Below the pieces are notes generated by a model that had not been told where the DNA came from, ran no database searches, and worked only from the letters and a program-made list of their open reading frames with translations. 64,000 nt of DNA from Cyanomargarita calcarea GSE-NOS-MK-12-04C (GTDB lineage Bacteria; Cyanobacteriota; Cyanobacteriia; Cyanobacteriales; Nostocaceae). A program made the translations under genes and the position numbers. This document shows positions 37,029-45,597 of this stretch, piece by piece. The stretch covers positions 85,397 to 149,396 of the forward strand of contig JAHHGZ010000019.1 in assembly GCA_019359595.1 (NCBI GenBank), written 5' to 3'. How positions within the stretch are numbered: position 1 is the stretch's first letter; each line of letters starts with the position of its first letter.

Positions 37029-37523
37029 GTGGAACTCTATTTAATTCGTCATGGCATTGCCCAAGAACGGGAAGCAAACATCAAAGATGAGGAACGAAAT
37101 CTTACCGAAGAAGGACGAAGAAAAACAGAGAAAGTCGCAAACCGATTGTTACAGTTGGGCTTGCACTTTGATTTGATTGCCACCAGTCCTTTGGTGCGAG
37201 CTGTCCAAACGGCAGAAATCCTGATTGGCACTGGACTTAGTACCCAACTTGAAAAATGCGCCCATCTTGCTCCTGAAGGTAATATTCACAATTGGCTTGT
37301 CGAGTGGTTCGAGCTTCATAATTTTTCCAAAACTACCCAGTTGGCATTGGTTGGGCATGAACCATGTTTGAGCAATTGGGCAGAAATTCTAATTTCGCAA
37401 GAAGCTTCATCAGGATTTGTCTTGAAAAAAGCGGGTATGATTGGGTTAAAACTACCAGATAATGGTAACCCCTTGGGTCGCAGTCAGATGTTTTGGTTGA
37501 CACCACCCAAGTACTTGCTCTAA
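37029..37523 (+). CDS. SixA-like histidine phosphatase
   Basis: 164 residues from a GTG start (MELYLIRHG). The phosphohistidine-enzyme motif RHG is at residues 7-9 and the second catalytic His is in LVGHEP. The size and LIRHGIAQERE beginning match SixA, which removes phosphate from Hpt domains. A link to the Hpt-containing CheA-type kinase of this window is possible but there is no direct evidence; general phosphatases of this branch are common in cyanobacteria. Confidence 0.87.
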   Translation: MELYLIRHGIAQEREANIKDEERNLTEEGRRKTEKVANRLLQLGLHFDLIATSPLVRAVQTAEILIGTGLSTQLEKCAHLAPEGNIHNWLVEWFELHNFSKTTQLALVGHEPCLSNWAEILISQEASSGFVLKKAGMIGLKLPDNGNPLGRSQMFWLTPPKYLL

Positions 37524-37638
37524 CAGGTTTGCAGCATTTTTAATGAAATTGTTGTGAGTATAGATACTGTTACTGTAAGTGTAATTTCTGGGAAGTTGGC
37601 CTTGACTATAGTATGAACACAAATTAGATGGTGTTGCC

Positions 37639-38775
37639 ATGTCGGTGTGCGAATTCAGGCCCGGTTTGGAAGGCATTCCCGCCGCCCAATCCAGTATCAG
37701 TTTTGTTGATGGGCAAAAGGGATTATTAGAATATCGTGGCATCCGGATTGAGGAACTGGCTTCCAAAAGTACATTTCTGGAAACTGCTTATCTCTTAATC
37801 TGGGGTCAACTACCTGACTTTGAAGAACTAAAAGCCTTTGAGCATGAAGTTCGCTACCACAGACGGATAAAATACCGGATTCGGGACATGATGAAGTCCT
37901 TTCCCGAAAGCGGTCATCCAATGGACGCTCTGCAAGCCTCAGCGGCTGCTTTGGGCTTATTTTATTCACGCCGTGACTTACATAACCCTGTCTACATTCG
38001 GGATGCTGTAGTTCGCTTGGTGGCAACGATCCCCACGATGGTAGCAGCGTTCCAGCTAATGCGAAAAGGCAACGATCCTATCCGTCCGAATGATGGCTTA
38101 GACTATTCCGCCAACTTTCTGTACATGCTCAGTGAGGAAGAACCTGACCCATTGGCGTCGCGAATTTTTGATGTGTGTTTGATACTTCATGCCGAACACA
38201 CTATGAACGCTTCCACCTTCAGTGCCAGAGTAACAGCTTCCACTTTGACTGACCCCTATGCTGTAGTTGCTAGTGCGGTTGGAACTTTAGGTGGCCCCTT
38301 GCATGGTGGGGCAAATGAAGAAGTAATCCAGATGTTAGAAGAAATTGGCTGTGTGGAGAATGTCCGTCCCTATATAGAAGGCTGCCTGGAACGCAAAGCC
38401 AAAATTATGGGCTTTGGGCACCGTGTCTACAAGGTAAAAGACCCCCGTGCCACGATTTTGCAAGATTTGGCAGAGCAGTTGTTTGCCAAGTTTGGACATG
38501 ACAAGTATTACGACATTGCCTTAGAAATGGAAAAGGTGGTGGAAGAAAAACTTGCCAACAAAGGGATTTATCCTAACGTTGACTTTTACTCAGGTTTGGT
38601 GTATGGAAAGATGGGAATTCCCACAGACTTATTTACACCAATATTTGCGATCGCTCGGGTTGCAGGTTGGTTGGCACACTGGAAAGAGCAACTAGCAGAA
38701 AACCGGATTTTCCGACCGACTCAGGTTTACAACGGTCTGCACGAAGCCGCTTATATACCCATAGAACAGCGATAA
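37639..38775 (+). CDS. gltA: Citrate synthase
   Basis: 378 residues; condenses acetyl-CoA and oxaloacetate into citrate. The catalytic residues are present in GPLHGGANEEV (first His), FGHRVYK (second His) and NVDFYSG (Asp). The length is that of the compact bacterial dimeric type rather than the longer hexameric type. It stands just upstream of the ndhA-I-G-E genes, an order recurring in cyanobacteria, and supplies carbon skeletons for 2-oxoglutarate and nitrogen assimilation. The ATG at 37639 has no strong ribosome binding site but gives the expected N-terminus. Confidence 0.96.
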   Translation: MSVCEFRPGLEGIPAAQSSISFVDGQKGLLEYRGIRIEELASKSTFLETAYLLIWGQLPDFEELKAFEHEVRYHRRIKYRIRDMMKSFPESGHPMDALQASAAALGLFYSRRDLHNPVYIRDAVVRLVATIPTMVAAFQLMRKGNDPIRPNDGLDYSANFLYMLSEEEPDPLASRIFDVCLILHAEHTMNASTFSARVTASTLTDPYAVVASAVGTLGGPLHGGANEEVIQMLEEIGCVENVRPYIEGCLERKAKIMGFGHRVYKVKDPRATILQDLAEQLFAKFGHDKYYDIALEMEKVVEEKLANKGIYPNVDFYSGLVYGKMGIPTDLFTPIFAIARVAGWLAHWKEQLAENRIFRPTQVYNGLHEAAYIPIEQR

Positions 38776-39208
38776 CTGGTTGTTGTTGTTAGTAGTTAGT
38801 TATTGGTTGTTGGTTGTAACCACTAACTACTAACCAATCCAATCCAAACCATAAGTAAAACTTCTCTATTGCTTATCTGGGGTAAAAACCATCCAACGAT
38901 ATACTAAGCATGGGAAGCAATGCGAAAATCTTCAATCAGGCGTCATCTTTTGCAGCGAAATATTAGTGAGTATATTTACAGTTATAAACTCAATTAATAG
39001 CTGTGGATTGCCGTGACTTCATGAAAAAACTCTGAAGAGTTAAGGGTAAAGTTTGAAATATAAATAGTTAAGTAGTCGTCATTAACTGCGTACGCAAGTA
39101 CACATAAAAAACTGGCTCAATACTCAGGACTATTACTTAATTAAAACTTCAGACTTCAGCCTTTAGACTTCAGACTTCAGACTTCAGTTGACTTGAACAA
39201 CACCAAAC
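38776..39208. other. Intergenic region between gltA and ndhA, with heptamer repeats
   Basis: No gene. Positions 38776-38840 carry paired TTGTTGG-like and ACTAACC-like runs that can form a hairpin. Positions 39140-39186 carry about six ACTTCAG heptamers directly before ndhA. The middle portion could contain the ndh promoter. Confidence 0.6.
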
Positions 39209-40327
39209 ATGAATCCAGGAATTGATCTCCAAGGAACTTTTATTAAATCCCTGACGGATTTGGGACTGCCACCGGGTGGAGCCAAAGCGCTGTGGATGCC
39301 CCTGCCAATGATATTAATGCTGATTGGCGCAACAGTAGGGGTGCTGGTTTGCGTTTGGCTTGAGCGGAAGATTTCTGCAGCCGCACAGCAGCGTATTGGT
39401 CCTGAATTTATTGGTCCTTTTGGTTTGCTTGCTCCGGTTGCGGATGGTCTAAAGCTGGTTTTCAAAGAAGATATTGTGCCAGCTAAAGCCGACTCATGGC
39501 TGTTTACTCTCGGTCCAATTATCGTCGTTTTGCCTGTATTTCTGTCCTATCTGATTGTGCCTTTTGGACAGAATCTGGTAATTGCGGATGTCAGCATGGG
39601 GGTCTTTTTGTGGATCGCCTTGTCTAGCATTCAGCCGATTGGTTTGCTGATGGCTGGTTACGCATCTAATAACAAATACTCCCTCTTAGGGGGGTTGCGA
39701 GCAGCAGCGCAATCAATTAGCTATGAAATTCCTTTGGCTCTTAGCGTGTTGGCGATCGCGATGATGTCCAACAGCCTTAGCACCATTGATATCGTCAACC
39801 AGCAATCTGGTTACGGCATCGTGGGGTGGAACATTTGGCGGCAACCAGCGGGTTTCGTAATATTTTGGATAGCCGCCCTCGCTGAATGCGAACGTATGCC
39901 CTTTGACCTTCCCGAAGCGGAAGAAGAAATAGTCGCAGGTTATCAGACCGAGTACTCAGGCATGAAATTCGCTCTGTTTTACCTGAGTTCATACGTAAAC
40001 CTCGTGCTTTCTGCTCTGTTAGTATCAGTTTTATACTTGGGCGGTTGGGATTTCCCCATTCCGATCAACTTGATAGCTAGTTGGGTGGGAGTTAGTGAAA
40101 GCAATGCTGTGTTACAGATTGTCACCGCCTCGTTGGGCATTACCATGACCCTACTCAAAGCGTACTTCCTTATTTTTCTAGCAGTGCTGGTGCGCTGGAC
40201 AGTACCCCGCGTTCGTATCGACCAATTGCTAAATTTAGGATGGAAGTTCCTGCTACCAGTAGCTTTGGTTAACTTGCTCTTAACCGCAGCCCTCAAATTA
40301 GCCTTTCCCGCTGCCTTTGGTGGTTAA
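39209..40327 (+). CDS. ndhA: NAD(P)H-quinone oxidoreductase subunit 1 (NdhA)
   Basis: 372 residues with eight predicted membrane helices; the NuoH/ND1 homologue. It shapes the quinone-binding cavity at the join of the membrane and peripheral arms of NDH-1. Diagnostic segments are [18 protein letters not shown] near the N-terminus and [31 protein letters not shown] in the middle. It is the first gene of ndhA-I-G-E. In cyanobacteria this complex performs respiration and cyclic electron flow in the thylakoid membrane, using ferredoxin. Confidence 0.97.
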   Translation: MNPGIDLQGTFIKSLTDLGLPPGGAKALWMPLPMILMLIGATVGVLVCVWLERKISAAAQQRIGPEFIGPFGLLAPVADGLKLVFKEDIVPAKADSWLFTLGPIIVVLPVFLSYLIVPFGQNLVIADVSMGVFLWIALSSIQPIGLLMAGYASNNKYSLLGGLRAAAQSISYEIPLALSVLAIAMMSNSLSTIDIVNQQSGYGIVGWNIWRQPAGFVIFWIAALAECERMPFDLPEAEEEIVAGYQTEYSGMKFALFYLSSYVNLVLSALLVSVLYLGGWDFPIPINLIASWVGVSESNAVLQIVTASLGITMTLLKAYFLIFLAVLVRWTVPRVRIDQLLNLGWKFLLPVALVNLLLTAALKLAFPAAFGG

Positions 40328-40329
40328 TG

Positions 40330-40430
40330 GCAAAGTTATGAGTTAGGAGTTATGAGTTGTAAGTTTTTAATTAACTCTTCACTCCTGACTCTTAACTCCT
40401 AACTTATTCCTAACTCCTAACTTTAAAAGA
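40330..40430. repeat. Paired heptamer runs between ndhA and ndhI
   Basis: GAGTTAG/GAGTTAT-type heptamers followed by CTCCTAA/CTCTTAA-type heptamers of opposite sense; potential intercistronic hairpin. Confidence 0.7.
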
Positions 40431-40446
40431 GAGAGAGACACGAAAA

Positions 40447-41037
40447 ATGTTAAAGTTCCTCAAGCAAGTTGGTGATTACGCGAAGGAAGCGGTACAAGCA
40501 GGACGTTACATTGGTCAAGGGCTGTCTGTCACTTTTGACCATATGCGGCGGCGTCCGGTTACCGTGCAGTACCCTTACGAAAAATTGATTCCTAGCGAAC
40601 GGTTTCGCGGTCGAATTCACTTTGAATTTGATAAGTGCATTTCTTGCGAAGTCTGTGTGCGGGTTTGTCCGATTAACTTACCTGTAGTTGATTGGGAATT
40701 TGACAAAGTTAGCAAGAAGAAAAAGCTCAAACACTACAGCATCGACTTTGGGGTTTGTATTTTTTGCGGTAACTGTGTAGAATATTGCCCGACTAACTGT
40801 CTATCGATGACAGAAGAATATGAGCTATCTACATACGATCGCCACGAATTAAACTACGACAGCGTGGCACTAGGTCGTCTGCCATACAAGGTTACAGATG
40901 ACCCAATGGTAACGCCACTGCGCGAATTGGTTTACCTGCCCAAAGGCGTTATGGACCCTCACGACCTTCCCTCTGATGCCCGAAGTCCAGGTGCCCGTCC
41001 AGAAGACCTTGTACAGAAGGAAAATGTTAGTGGTTAG
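40447..41037 (+). CDS. ndhI: NAD(P)H-quinone oxidoreductase subunit I (NdhI), 2[4Fe-4S]
   Basis: 196 residues. Two [4Fe-4S] motifs, [12 protein letters not shown] and [12 protein letters not shown], are each followed by Pro, as in TYKY/NuoI. It carries electrons from ferredoxin toward the quinone site in the peripheral arm of NDH-1. A purine-rich ribosome binding region (AGAGAGAGA) lies before ATG 40447. The N-terminal amphipathic helix ([16 protein letters not shown]) is the membrane-facing part. Confidence 0.97.
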   Translation: MLKFLKQVGDYAKEAVQAGRYIGQGLSVTFDHMRRRPVTVQYPYEKLIPSERFRGRIHFEFDKCISCEVCVRVCPINLPVVDWEFDKVSKKKKLKHYSIDFGVCIFCGNCVEYCPTNCLSMTEEYELSTYDRHELNYDSVALGRLPYKVTDDPMVTPLRELVYLPKGVMDPHDLPSDARSPGARPEDLVQKENVSG

Positions 41038-41110
41038 TGGTTATTTGTTACTTAAACAACCAGCAAGCAAGAACTAACAACTAACAAATATCAAATATCA
41101 AAGGACAAAA
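41038..41110. repeat. Heptamer-type runs between ndhI and ndhG
   Basis: GGTTAGT and AACTAAC/AACAAAT-type short tandem units; the same class of intercistronic repeat as after ndhA. Confidence 0.55.
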
Positions 41111-41114
41111 AACA

Positions 41115-41726
41115 GTGAATCTAGCGGAAGGTGTACAGGTTGTTTCCTTTGGCATACTGGCAGTGATGATGATTGGAGCGGCGTTAGGTGTAGTGCTGTC
41201 CTCTAGCATTGTTTATTCTGCCTTTCTGCTGGGGGGTGTGTTTATCAGTATTGCTGGGATTTATCTGTTGCTAAATGGGGACTTTGTAGCAGCAGCGCAA
41301 ATCCTGATTTATGTCGGTGCGATTAACGTGCTGATATTGTTTGCCATTATGTTGGTAAACAAGCGGCAGGATTTTGTTCCGGTTGCCAATGCTTGGGTAC
41401 GTCAAGCCCTAACTGGTGTTGTCAGTTTGGGACTATTTGGGCTTTTAAGTACGATGGTTTTGGCGACACCTTGGGCTTACTCGACTCCTCCGACTGTAGG
41501 TGGCGAGAGTTCTATCATTTTAATTGGCGAACATTTCTTTACAGACTATTTGTTGCCTTTTGAGCTGGCTTCTGTTTTGTTGTTGATAGCGATGGTTGGC
41601 GCAATTATTTTGGCACGTCGCGAGTATATCCCAGAAGAAGTTACATCAGGGGAACTACAGCAAACTGCTTTAACATTGCCAGAACGTGCTAAAGAACTGG
41701 TATCCTCAGGCAGTGACAGAGAGTAA
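41115..41726 (+). CDS. ndhG: NAD(P)H-quinone oxidoreductase subunit J/6 (NdhG)
   Basis: 203 residues from a GTG start (MNLAEGVQVV), with five predicted membrane helices. The ND6/NuoJ signature ILIYVGAINVLILFAIMLVN is present. It is a membrane-arm subunit next to NdhE and NdhA. The C-terminus is hydrophilic. The gene is in the middle of ndhA-I-G-E. Confidence 0.96.
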   Translation: MNLAEGVQVVSFGILAVMMIGAALGVVLSSSIVYSAFLLGGVFISIAGIYLLLNGDFVAAAQILIYVGAINVLILFAIMLVNKRQDFVPVANAWVRQALTGVVSLGLFGLLSTMVLATPWAYSTPPTVGGESSIILIGEHFFTDYLLPFELASVLLLIAMVGAIILARREYIPEEVTSGELQQTALTLPERAKELVSSGSDRE

Positions 41727-41734
41727 TACTAAAA

Positions 41735-41806
41735 TTGTTAACGGTTAACGGTTGACAGTTAACAGTCAACAGTTAACAGTTAACAGCCAACCGCCAAGAA
41801 TTCATT
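41735..41806. repeat. GTTAACA heptamer run between ndhG and ndhE
   Basis: About eight degenerate copies of GTTAACA/GTTAACG/GTCAACA directly downstream of ndhG. Confidence 0.75.
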
Positions 41807-41822
41807 AGAACTACGAAAATTC

Positions 41823-42128
41823 ATGCAACTTCAGTACTTTTTATTACTAGCAGCAGCTTTGTTCTGCATCGGCATTTATGGTGTGATTACTAGCCGTAAT
41901 GCTGTGCGGGTGCTAATGTCGATTGAATTGCTCCTCAATGCTGTTAATTTGAATTTAATGGCATTTTCCAACTACTTAGACTCTGTAGAGATTAAGGGTC
42001 AAGTTTTTACTGTATTTGTGATTACCGTAGCGGCAGCAGAGGCAGCGGTGGGTTTGGCAATCGTGCTTGCCATCTATCGCAATCGCGATACTGTCGATAT
42101 GGAGCAGTTTAATCTCCTCAAGTGGTAA
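41823..42128 (+). CDS. ndhE: NAD(P)H-quinone oxidoreductase subunit 4L (NdhE)
   Basis: 101 residues with three membrane helices, the NuoK/ND4L homologue. The conserved [14 protein letters not shown] with its membrane glutamate and [22 protein letters not shown] are intact. It is a proton-path subunit of the NDH-1 membrane arm. The NAD kinase gene starts only 4 bp after its stop, so the two are probably cotranscribed. Confidence 0.96.
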   Translation: MQLQYFLLLAAALFCIGIYGVITSRNAVRVLMSIELLLNAVNLNLMAFSNYLDSVEIKGQVFTVFVITVAAAEAAVGLAIVLAIYRNRDTVDMEQFNLLKW

Positions 42129-42132
42129 ATGC

Positions 42133-43053
42133 GTGGAGCTAAAGCAGGTAATAATTGCTTATAAGGCACGAGATGCCCAGAGTAAACGCTGGGCAGAAAT
42201 CTGTGCCAAACAACTAGAAAACCGCCAATGTCATGTGTTGATGGGACCGAGTGGGCCAAAAGACAATCCTTATCCAGTTTTTTTGGCTTCATCAACTCAA
42301 CCGATAGACCTGGCTTTGGTCCTTGGCGGTGACGGCACAGCTTTAACTGGTGCGAGACATCTAGCCCCTGCTGGTATCCCTATTTTGGCAGTGAATGTGG
42401 GAGGTCATCTGGGGTTTTTAACTGAATCTGTCGAGGAATTTCAAGATACGGAAGGCGTTTGGGATAGGCTTTTTGAAGACCGTTATGCTATCCAACGGCG
42501 GATGATGTTGCAAGCGGCTGTGTTTGAAGGACATGGTAGCAATTTGGAACCAGTGACCGAACGCTACCTGGCTTTAAACGAAATGTGTGTAAAACCCGCT
42601 TCCGCCGATCGCATGATTACCTCAATTTTAGAAATGGAAATTGACGGTGAGGTAGTCGATCAATATGTGGGAGACGGGTTGATTATTTCCACACCCACTG
42701 GTTCTACTGGTTATACAGTTTCTGCCAACGGGCCAATTATGCATGATGGGATGGAAGCGATTACTATCACTCCCATTTGTGCAATGAGTCTTTCTAGCCG
42801 TCCTTTGATTTTACCTCCTGGTTCTGTGGTCAGTATTTGGCCTTTGGGGGATTACGAATTGAGTACTAAGCTTTGGACGGATGGTGTTTTAGGTACTTCG
42901 ATTTGGCCTGGACACCGCGTTGATGTACGAATAGCTGACTGTAGAGCAAAGTTTATTATTTTGCGGGATAACTATTCGTATTATCAAACGTTGCGCGAGA
43001 AGTTACTGTGGGCCGGCACAAGAGTTCACTATAGTAATAATCAACGCAATTAA
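42133..43053 (+). CDS. nadK: NAD kinase
   Basis: 306 residues from GTG 42133 (reading MELKQVIIAYK). An in-frame ATG at 42067 lies inside ndhE and would add a non-homologous leader. The ATP-NAD kinase motifs are GGDGTALTGARH, the central ALNEMCVKP, and GDGLIISTPTGSTGY. It phosphorylates NAD to NADP, setting the NADP pool for photosynthesis. The tight linkage to ndhE suggests co-expression with the ndh genes. Cyanobacteria usually carry two NAD kinases; this one is closely linked to the ndh operon. Confidence 0.95.
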   Translation: MELKQVIIAYKARDAQSKRWAEICAKQLENRQCHVLMGPSGPKDNPYPVFLASSTQPIDLALVLGGDGTALTGARHLAPAGIPILAVNVGGHLGFLTESVEEFQDTEGVWDRLFEDRYAIQRRMMLQAAVFEGHGSNLEPVTERYLALNEMCVKPASADRMITSILEMEIDGEVVDQYVGDGLIISTPTGSTGYTVSANGPIMHDGMEAITITPICAMSLSSRPLILPPGSVVSIWPLGDYELSTKLWTDGVLGTSIWPGHRVDVRIADCRAKFIILRDNYSYYQTLREKLLWAGTRVHYSNNQRN

Positions 43054-43115
43054 TCGCTATTGATGTGATGCCGGGATGTCTACCAGCAAAGTGGTATCGC
43101 GTTCCTCTGCTCCCC

Positions 43116-43145
43116 GTAAAGACACGAAGAACATCGTGTCTTTAC
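43116..43145. terminator. Bidirectional terminator between nadK and the SmtB-like gene
   Basis: Perfect 12-bp stem GTAAAGACACGA/TCGTGTCTTTAC with a 6-nt loop, placed between two convergent genes. Confidence 0.7.
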
Positions 43146-43174
43146 TAACAAAGGAACACAAAGACTCCAAACTT

Positions 43175-43591
43175 TTAACTACATCTGTCTTCATCAAGAT
43201 GTTCGGCAACAGATTGGTACAAATGCAAAATATGGCTATCATGGAGCCGATAGAATACATTACGACCTTGCTTGCGGTAGCTAACCAAGCGCATTGCCCG
43301 TAAATTTCGCAACTGGTGAGAGACCGCAGATTCACTCATGTCTAATACTCCCGCCAAATCACCAACACAAAGTTCTTCTGAAGTCAAAAGCGAGAGAATC
43401 CTCAAGCGATTGGCATCTCCCAAGAAACTAAAAAATTCTGCCATGCGCTGGGCTTTGTCGCTGTCAATAACCCGTTCAAGAGGGGATTGCACATTATTAC
43501 TATCGATATTGCGTTTAGGATTATACTCAAGAATTTCCGACTGGGGAATAGAATTCGATACATTGAAACCAATAGTATTTCTGGTAGACAT
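43175..43591 (-). CDS. SmtB/ZiaR-type ArsR-family metal-responsive repressor
   Basis: 138 residues. A variable N-terminus of about 40 residues precedes the winged helix with [26 protein letters not shown] and the wing [13 protein letters not shown]. The C-terminal helix has DSH and, 11 residues on, HLDE, giving the D-x-H...H-x-x-E pattern of the alpha-5 zinc site of SmtB. The Cys in ELCVGD is at the alpha-3 position. So zinc (or cobalt) sensing is likely. It would leave DNA when metal binds. No metallothionein or P-type ATPase gene is next to it, so its target is not visible here. Confidence 0.88.
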   Translation of the reverse strand: MSTRNTIGFNVSNSIPQSEILEYNPKRNIDSNNVQSPLERVIDSDKAQRMAEFFSFLGDANRLRILSLLTSEELCVGDLAGVLDMSESAVSHQLRNLRAMRLVSYRKQGRNVFYRLHDSHILHLYQSVAEHLDEDRCS

Positions 43592-44033
43592 ATTGTAAAA
43601 ATTTTGGTGTGCTTAATTTGTAAGAATAGAAAATATATACTTCAAAATTTAACTAAAAAAATAGTGTAAATAATCACACAATTGACTTATTTATTGATTG
43701 CCACATGAATTCACTTGCCGTTACCACCAAATAGTAACTTCGCTCTTATTGCACTGAATATCCCTTTATAGACCGGGTGATAGCGCTCATGGCTGACAAG
43801 GAGTCAGTTTGTCGATGCTGTATTAATGGGAGTGCTAGGTGGTTTACTTGACAGTTATGTCACGTCAGTTGTCTTTTTTTAGTTATATTGTCCAATTTGT
43901 GCTATCGCTAGGTGTTTTCGCCTGGGTCAAGTTGACGCGAAAGCAGGGGAAATAAATTTTTCTCTAAGTACTTGCGAAATCCTTTTAGGTTTGCTAAATT
44001 AAGGAGTCGGCGCAAAAAAATTATTTCTTTCGC
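43592..44033. other. Intergenic region with a possible frameshifted small gene
   Basis: 440 bp. The left part, 43592-43680, is AT-rich and should hold the promoter of the SmtB-like gene; no clear SmtB-type palindrome was found. The right part includes the possible remnant at 43793-43955. Confidence 0.5.
43793..43955 (+). pseudogene. Possible frameshifted small membrane protein
   Basis: One frame reads VDAVLMGVLGGLLDSYVTSVVFF and then hits a stop in a run of seven T (about 43872-43878). Dropping one T lets the frame continue as SYIVQFVLSLGVFAWVKLT to a stop at 43955, giving two hydrophobic segments. There is no good start codon at the left end. It may be a decayed gene or chance; I recognise no family. 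Confidence 0.25.
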
Positions 44034-44106
<73 letters not shown>

Positions 44107-44116
44107 TAACCGATAC

Positions 44117-44150
44117 AACCCCTGGAGGCTAAAGCTTTCAGGGGTTTTGT
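44117..44150 (+). terminator. Terminator after tRNA-Phe
   Basis: AACCCCTG/CAGGGGTT 8-bp stem followed by TTGTATTT, 10 bp after the tRNA end. Confidence 0.75.
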
Positions 44151-44309
44151 ATTTCACCAAAAACCTTATTCCAGACAAATGAATATGAAGCAAAAATGGC
44201 AATGGCATTCTCAGAATACCATCGCGTCTTGCGCGACGAGTTTCCGATTTAGTGAAAAAGTGATGGACAGATGAGTTTAAACCTAGATTTTGGCGAGGGA
44301 TAATAAACT

Positions 44310-45014
44310 ATGTATCAATACAATCCCCTACAGTGCCTACCATCTTCCGCAGAACTACCAGATTCTGATGATACACCAGTGGATAGCGAACTACAAATAC
44401 TCATACCCAACTTACTCTTAGCAATTTTGTCAGCAATTTGGCAAAACCGCGACGATTGGTATTTTGGCATTAACATGGGAGTTTATTACGAACCAAATAA
44501 GGATGCTATTGTCCCCGATGGTTTTCTGAGTTTGGGAGTAGAAAGATTTGTCGGAGAAAATGGACGTTCAAGTTACGTACTTTGGGAAGAAGATAATATT
44601 CCCCCAATTTTAGCTATAGAGATTGTTTCCCAAACCTACAACGGCGAATACGAACAAAAGAAAACAGATTATGCCGAATTAGGAATATTATATTACGTTA
44701 TTTATGCACCAACACGTTTAAGACGCAAACGGCAAAGGTTAGAAGTTTATCGTTTAGTTAATGGTGAATATATTCTCCAACCTGGGGATAAAATTTGGAT
44801 GCCAGAAATCGGTTTAGGTATCGGAAGAGAACAAGGAACCTACCAAGGGAGAACGCGAGAATGGTTGTTTTGGTACGAGCAAAATGGTAATAGATACCAA
44901 ACACCCGAAGAAATAGTTGCGACACAACAGGAACAACTAGAACAAACTCAGCAACAGCTTCAAGAACTTTTAGCGAGATTGCAGCAACAAGGAATTGACC
45001 TTAATACACTTTGA
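44310..45014 (+). CDS. Uma2-family (DUF820) putative endonuclease
   Basis: 234 residues of the Uma2/DUF820 family, very expanded in cyanobacteria. The restriction-endonuclease-like core is visible as VPDGFLSLG (catalytic Asp), PPILAIEIVS (Glu strand) and the KKTDYAELGILYYVIY helix-strand pair. The C-terminus from about 205 is a Gln-rich coiled coil (EEIVATQQEQLEQTQQQLQELLARL). It is often near mobile DNA, but its role is unknown. It follows tRNA-Phe and precedes a PIN-domain remnant and dispersed repeats, so this 1.5-kb stretch looks like an accessory insertion site. Confidence 0.85.
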   Translation: MYQYNPLQCLPSSAELPDSDDTPVDSELQILIPNLLLAILSAIWQNRDDWYFGINMGVYYEPNKDAIVPDGFLSLGVERFVGENGRSSYVLWEEDNIPPILAIEIVSQTYNGEYEQKKTDYAELGILYYVIYAPTRLRRKRQRLEVYRLVNGEYILQPGDKIWMPEIGLGIGREQGTYQGRTREWLFWYEQNGNRYQTPEEIVATQQEQLEQTQQQLQELLARLQQQGIDLNTL

Positions 45015-45076
45015 TAATTAAATCGTAGTAAAATTCTAGAGGCAGCATCCATTTTCGGACTGTAGTGCGTTCGCAC

Positions 45077-45139
45077 AGCGTGCCCGCAGGGCTTGCATCT
45101 TAATTAAGCGAGCTTTCCGGTAAGCCCTGCGGGCACGCT
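45077..45139. repeat. 18-bp perfect inverted repeat
   Basis: AGCGTGCCCGCAGGGCTT at 45077-45094 and its exact complement at 45122-45139, separated by 27 bp. GC-rich in an AT-rich context. It is probably a small non-coding dispersed element. Confidence 0.75.
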
Positions 45140-45182
45140 ACTTTGAACGCATTAAATTGAACAAAATTTTAATAGAATTAAC

Positions 45183-45359
45183 GAATTTAGCAATGCGATC
45201 GCTCTTGTTGAATTTGACCAAAATGCAGCGAATGAATTTGGTAAAATTCAAGCTGAACTAAGACAAATTGGTAGACCTACAGGACAAATTGATGCCTTAA
45301 TTGCTGCTGTTGCTCGTTCTCGTGATGATATCCTTGTGACTAATACCATTTCTGCATGA
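45183..45359 (+). pseudogene. C-terminal remnant of a PIN-domain (VapC-like) toxin
   Basis: Frame translating to NAIALVEFDQNAANEFGKIQ, then AELRQIGRPTGQIDALIAAVARSRDDILVTNT and a stop. It matches the C-terminal half of VapC/FitB-type PIN proteins, including the Asp of IDALIA and the VTNT motif. The N-terminal half with the first catalytic Asp is absent and no start codon is usable. No antitoxin gene is seen. It is a decayed toxin gene. Confidence 0.65.
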
Positions 45360-45597
45360 AGATGCAATTTCCTTGCCCACCTTACTGTGGGCTACCTGCG
45401 GTAAGCGAAGCACCTATGTACGTATAGCCTTTGCCAGTGCGTTGGGCGGCTCCGCCGACTTGTTCGCGTAGCGTCTCCGACAGGAGAAGCACCTGGCGTT
45501 CACACTTCTGAGGGTGTGGGAGAATAAAGCGCAACCTCATACAGAATTGGCATAAGCGAGTGAAAATCGCTGTTAGAACAGTATGCCTCAGCCAAAC

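Larger units (their letters stand above)
45015..45597. other. Accessory gap: inverted repeat, PIN remnant, dispersed repeats
   Basis: It contains the 18-bp inverted repeat at 45077-45139, the PIN-domain remnant at 45183-45359, and, at about 45378-45515, stretches typical of dispersed cyanobacterial repeats (GGCGGCTCCGCC, GCGTAGCGTCTCC). No intact gene. Confidence 0.65.

Noticed and set aside
36906..41806. Heptamer runs considered as a CRISPR array.
   Set aside because: Units are 7 bp and contiguous; there are no spacers and no cas genes.
42067..42132. ATG at 42067 as start of NAD kinase.
   Set aside because: It lies within ndhE and adds a leader unlike NAD kinases; GTG 42133 fits the family start.
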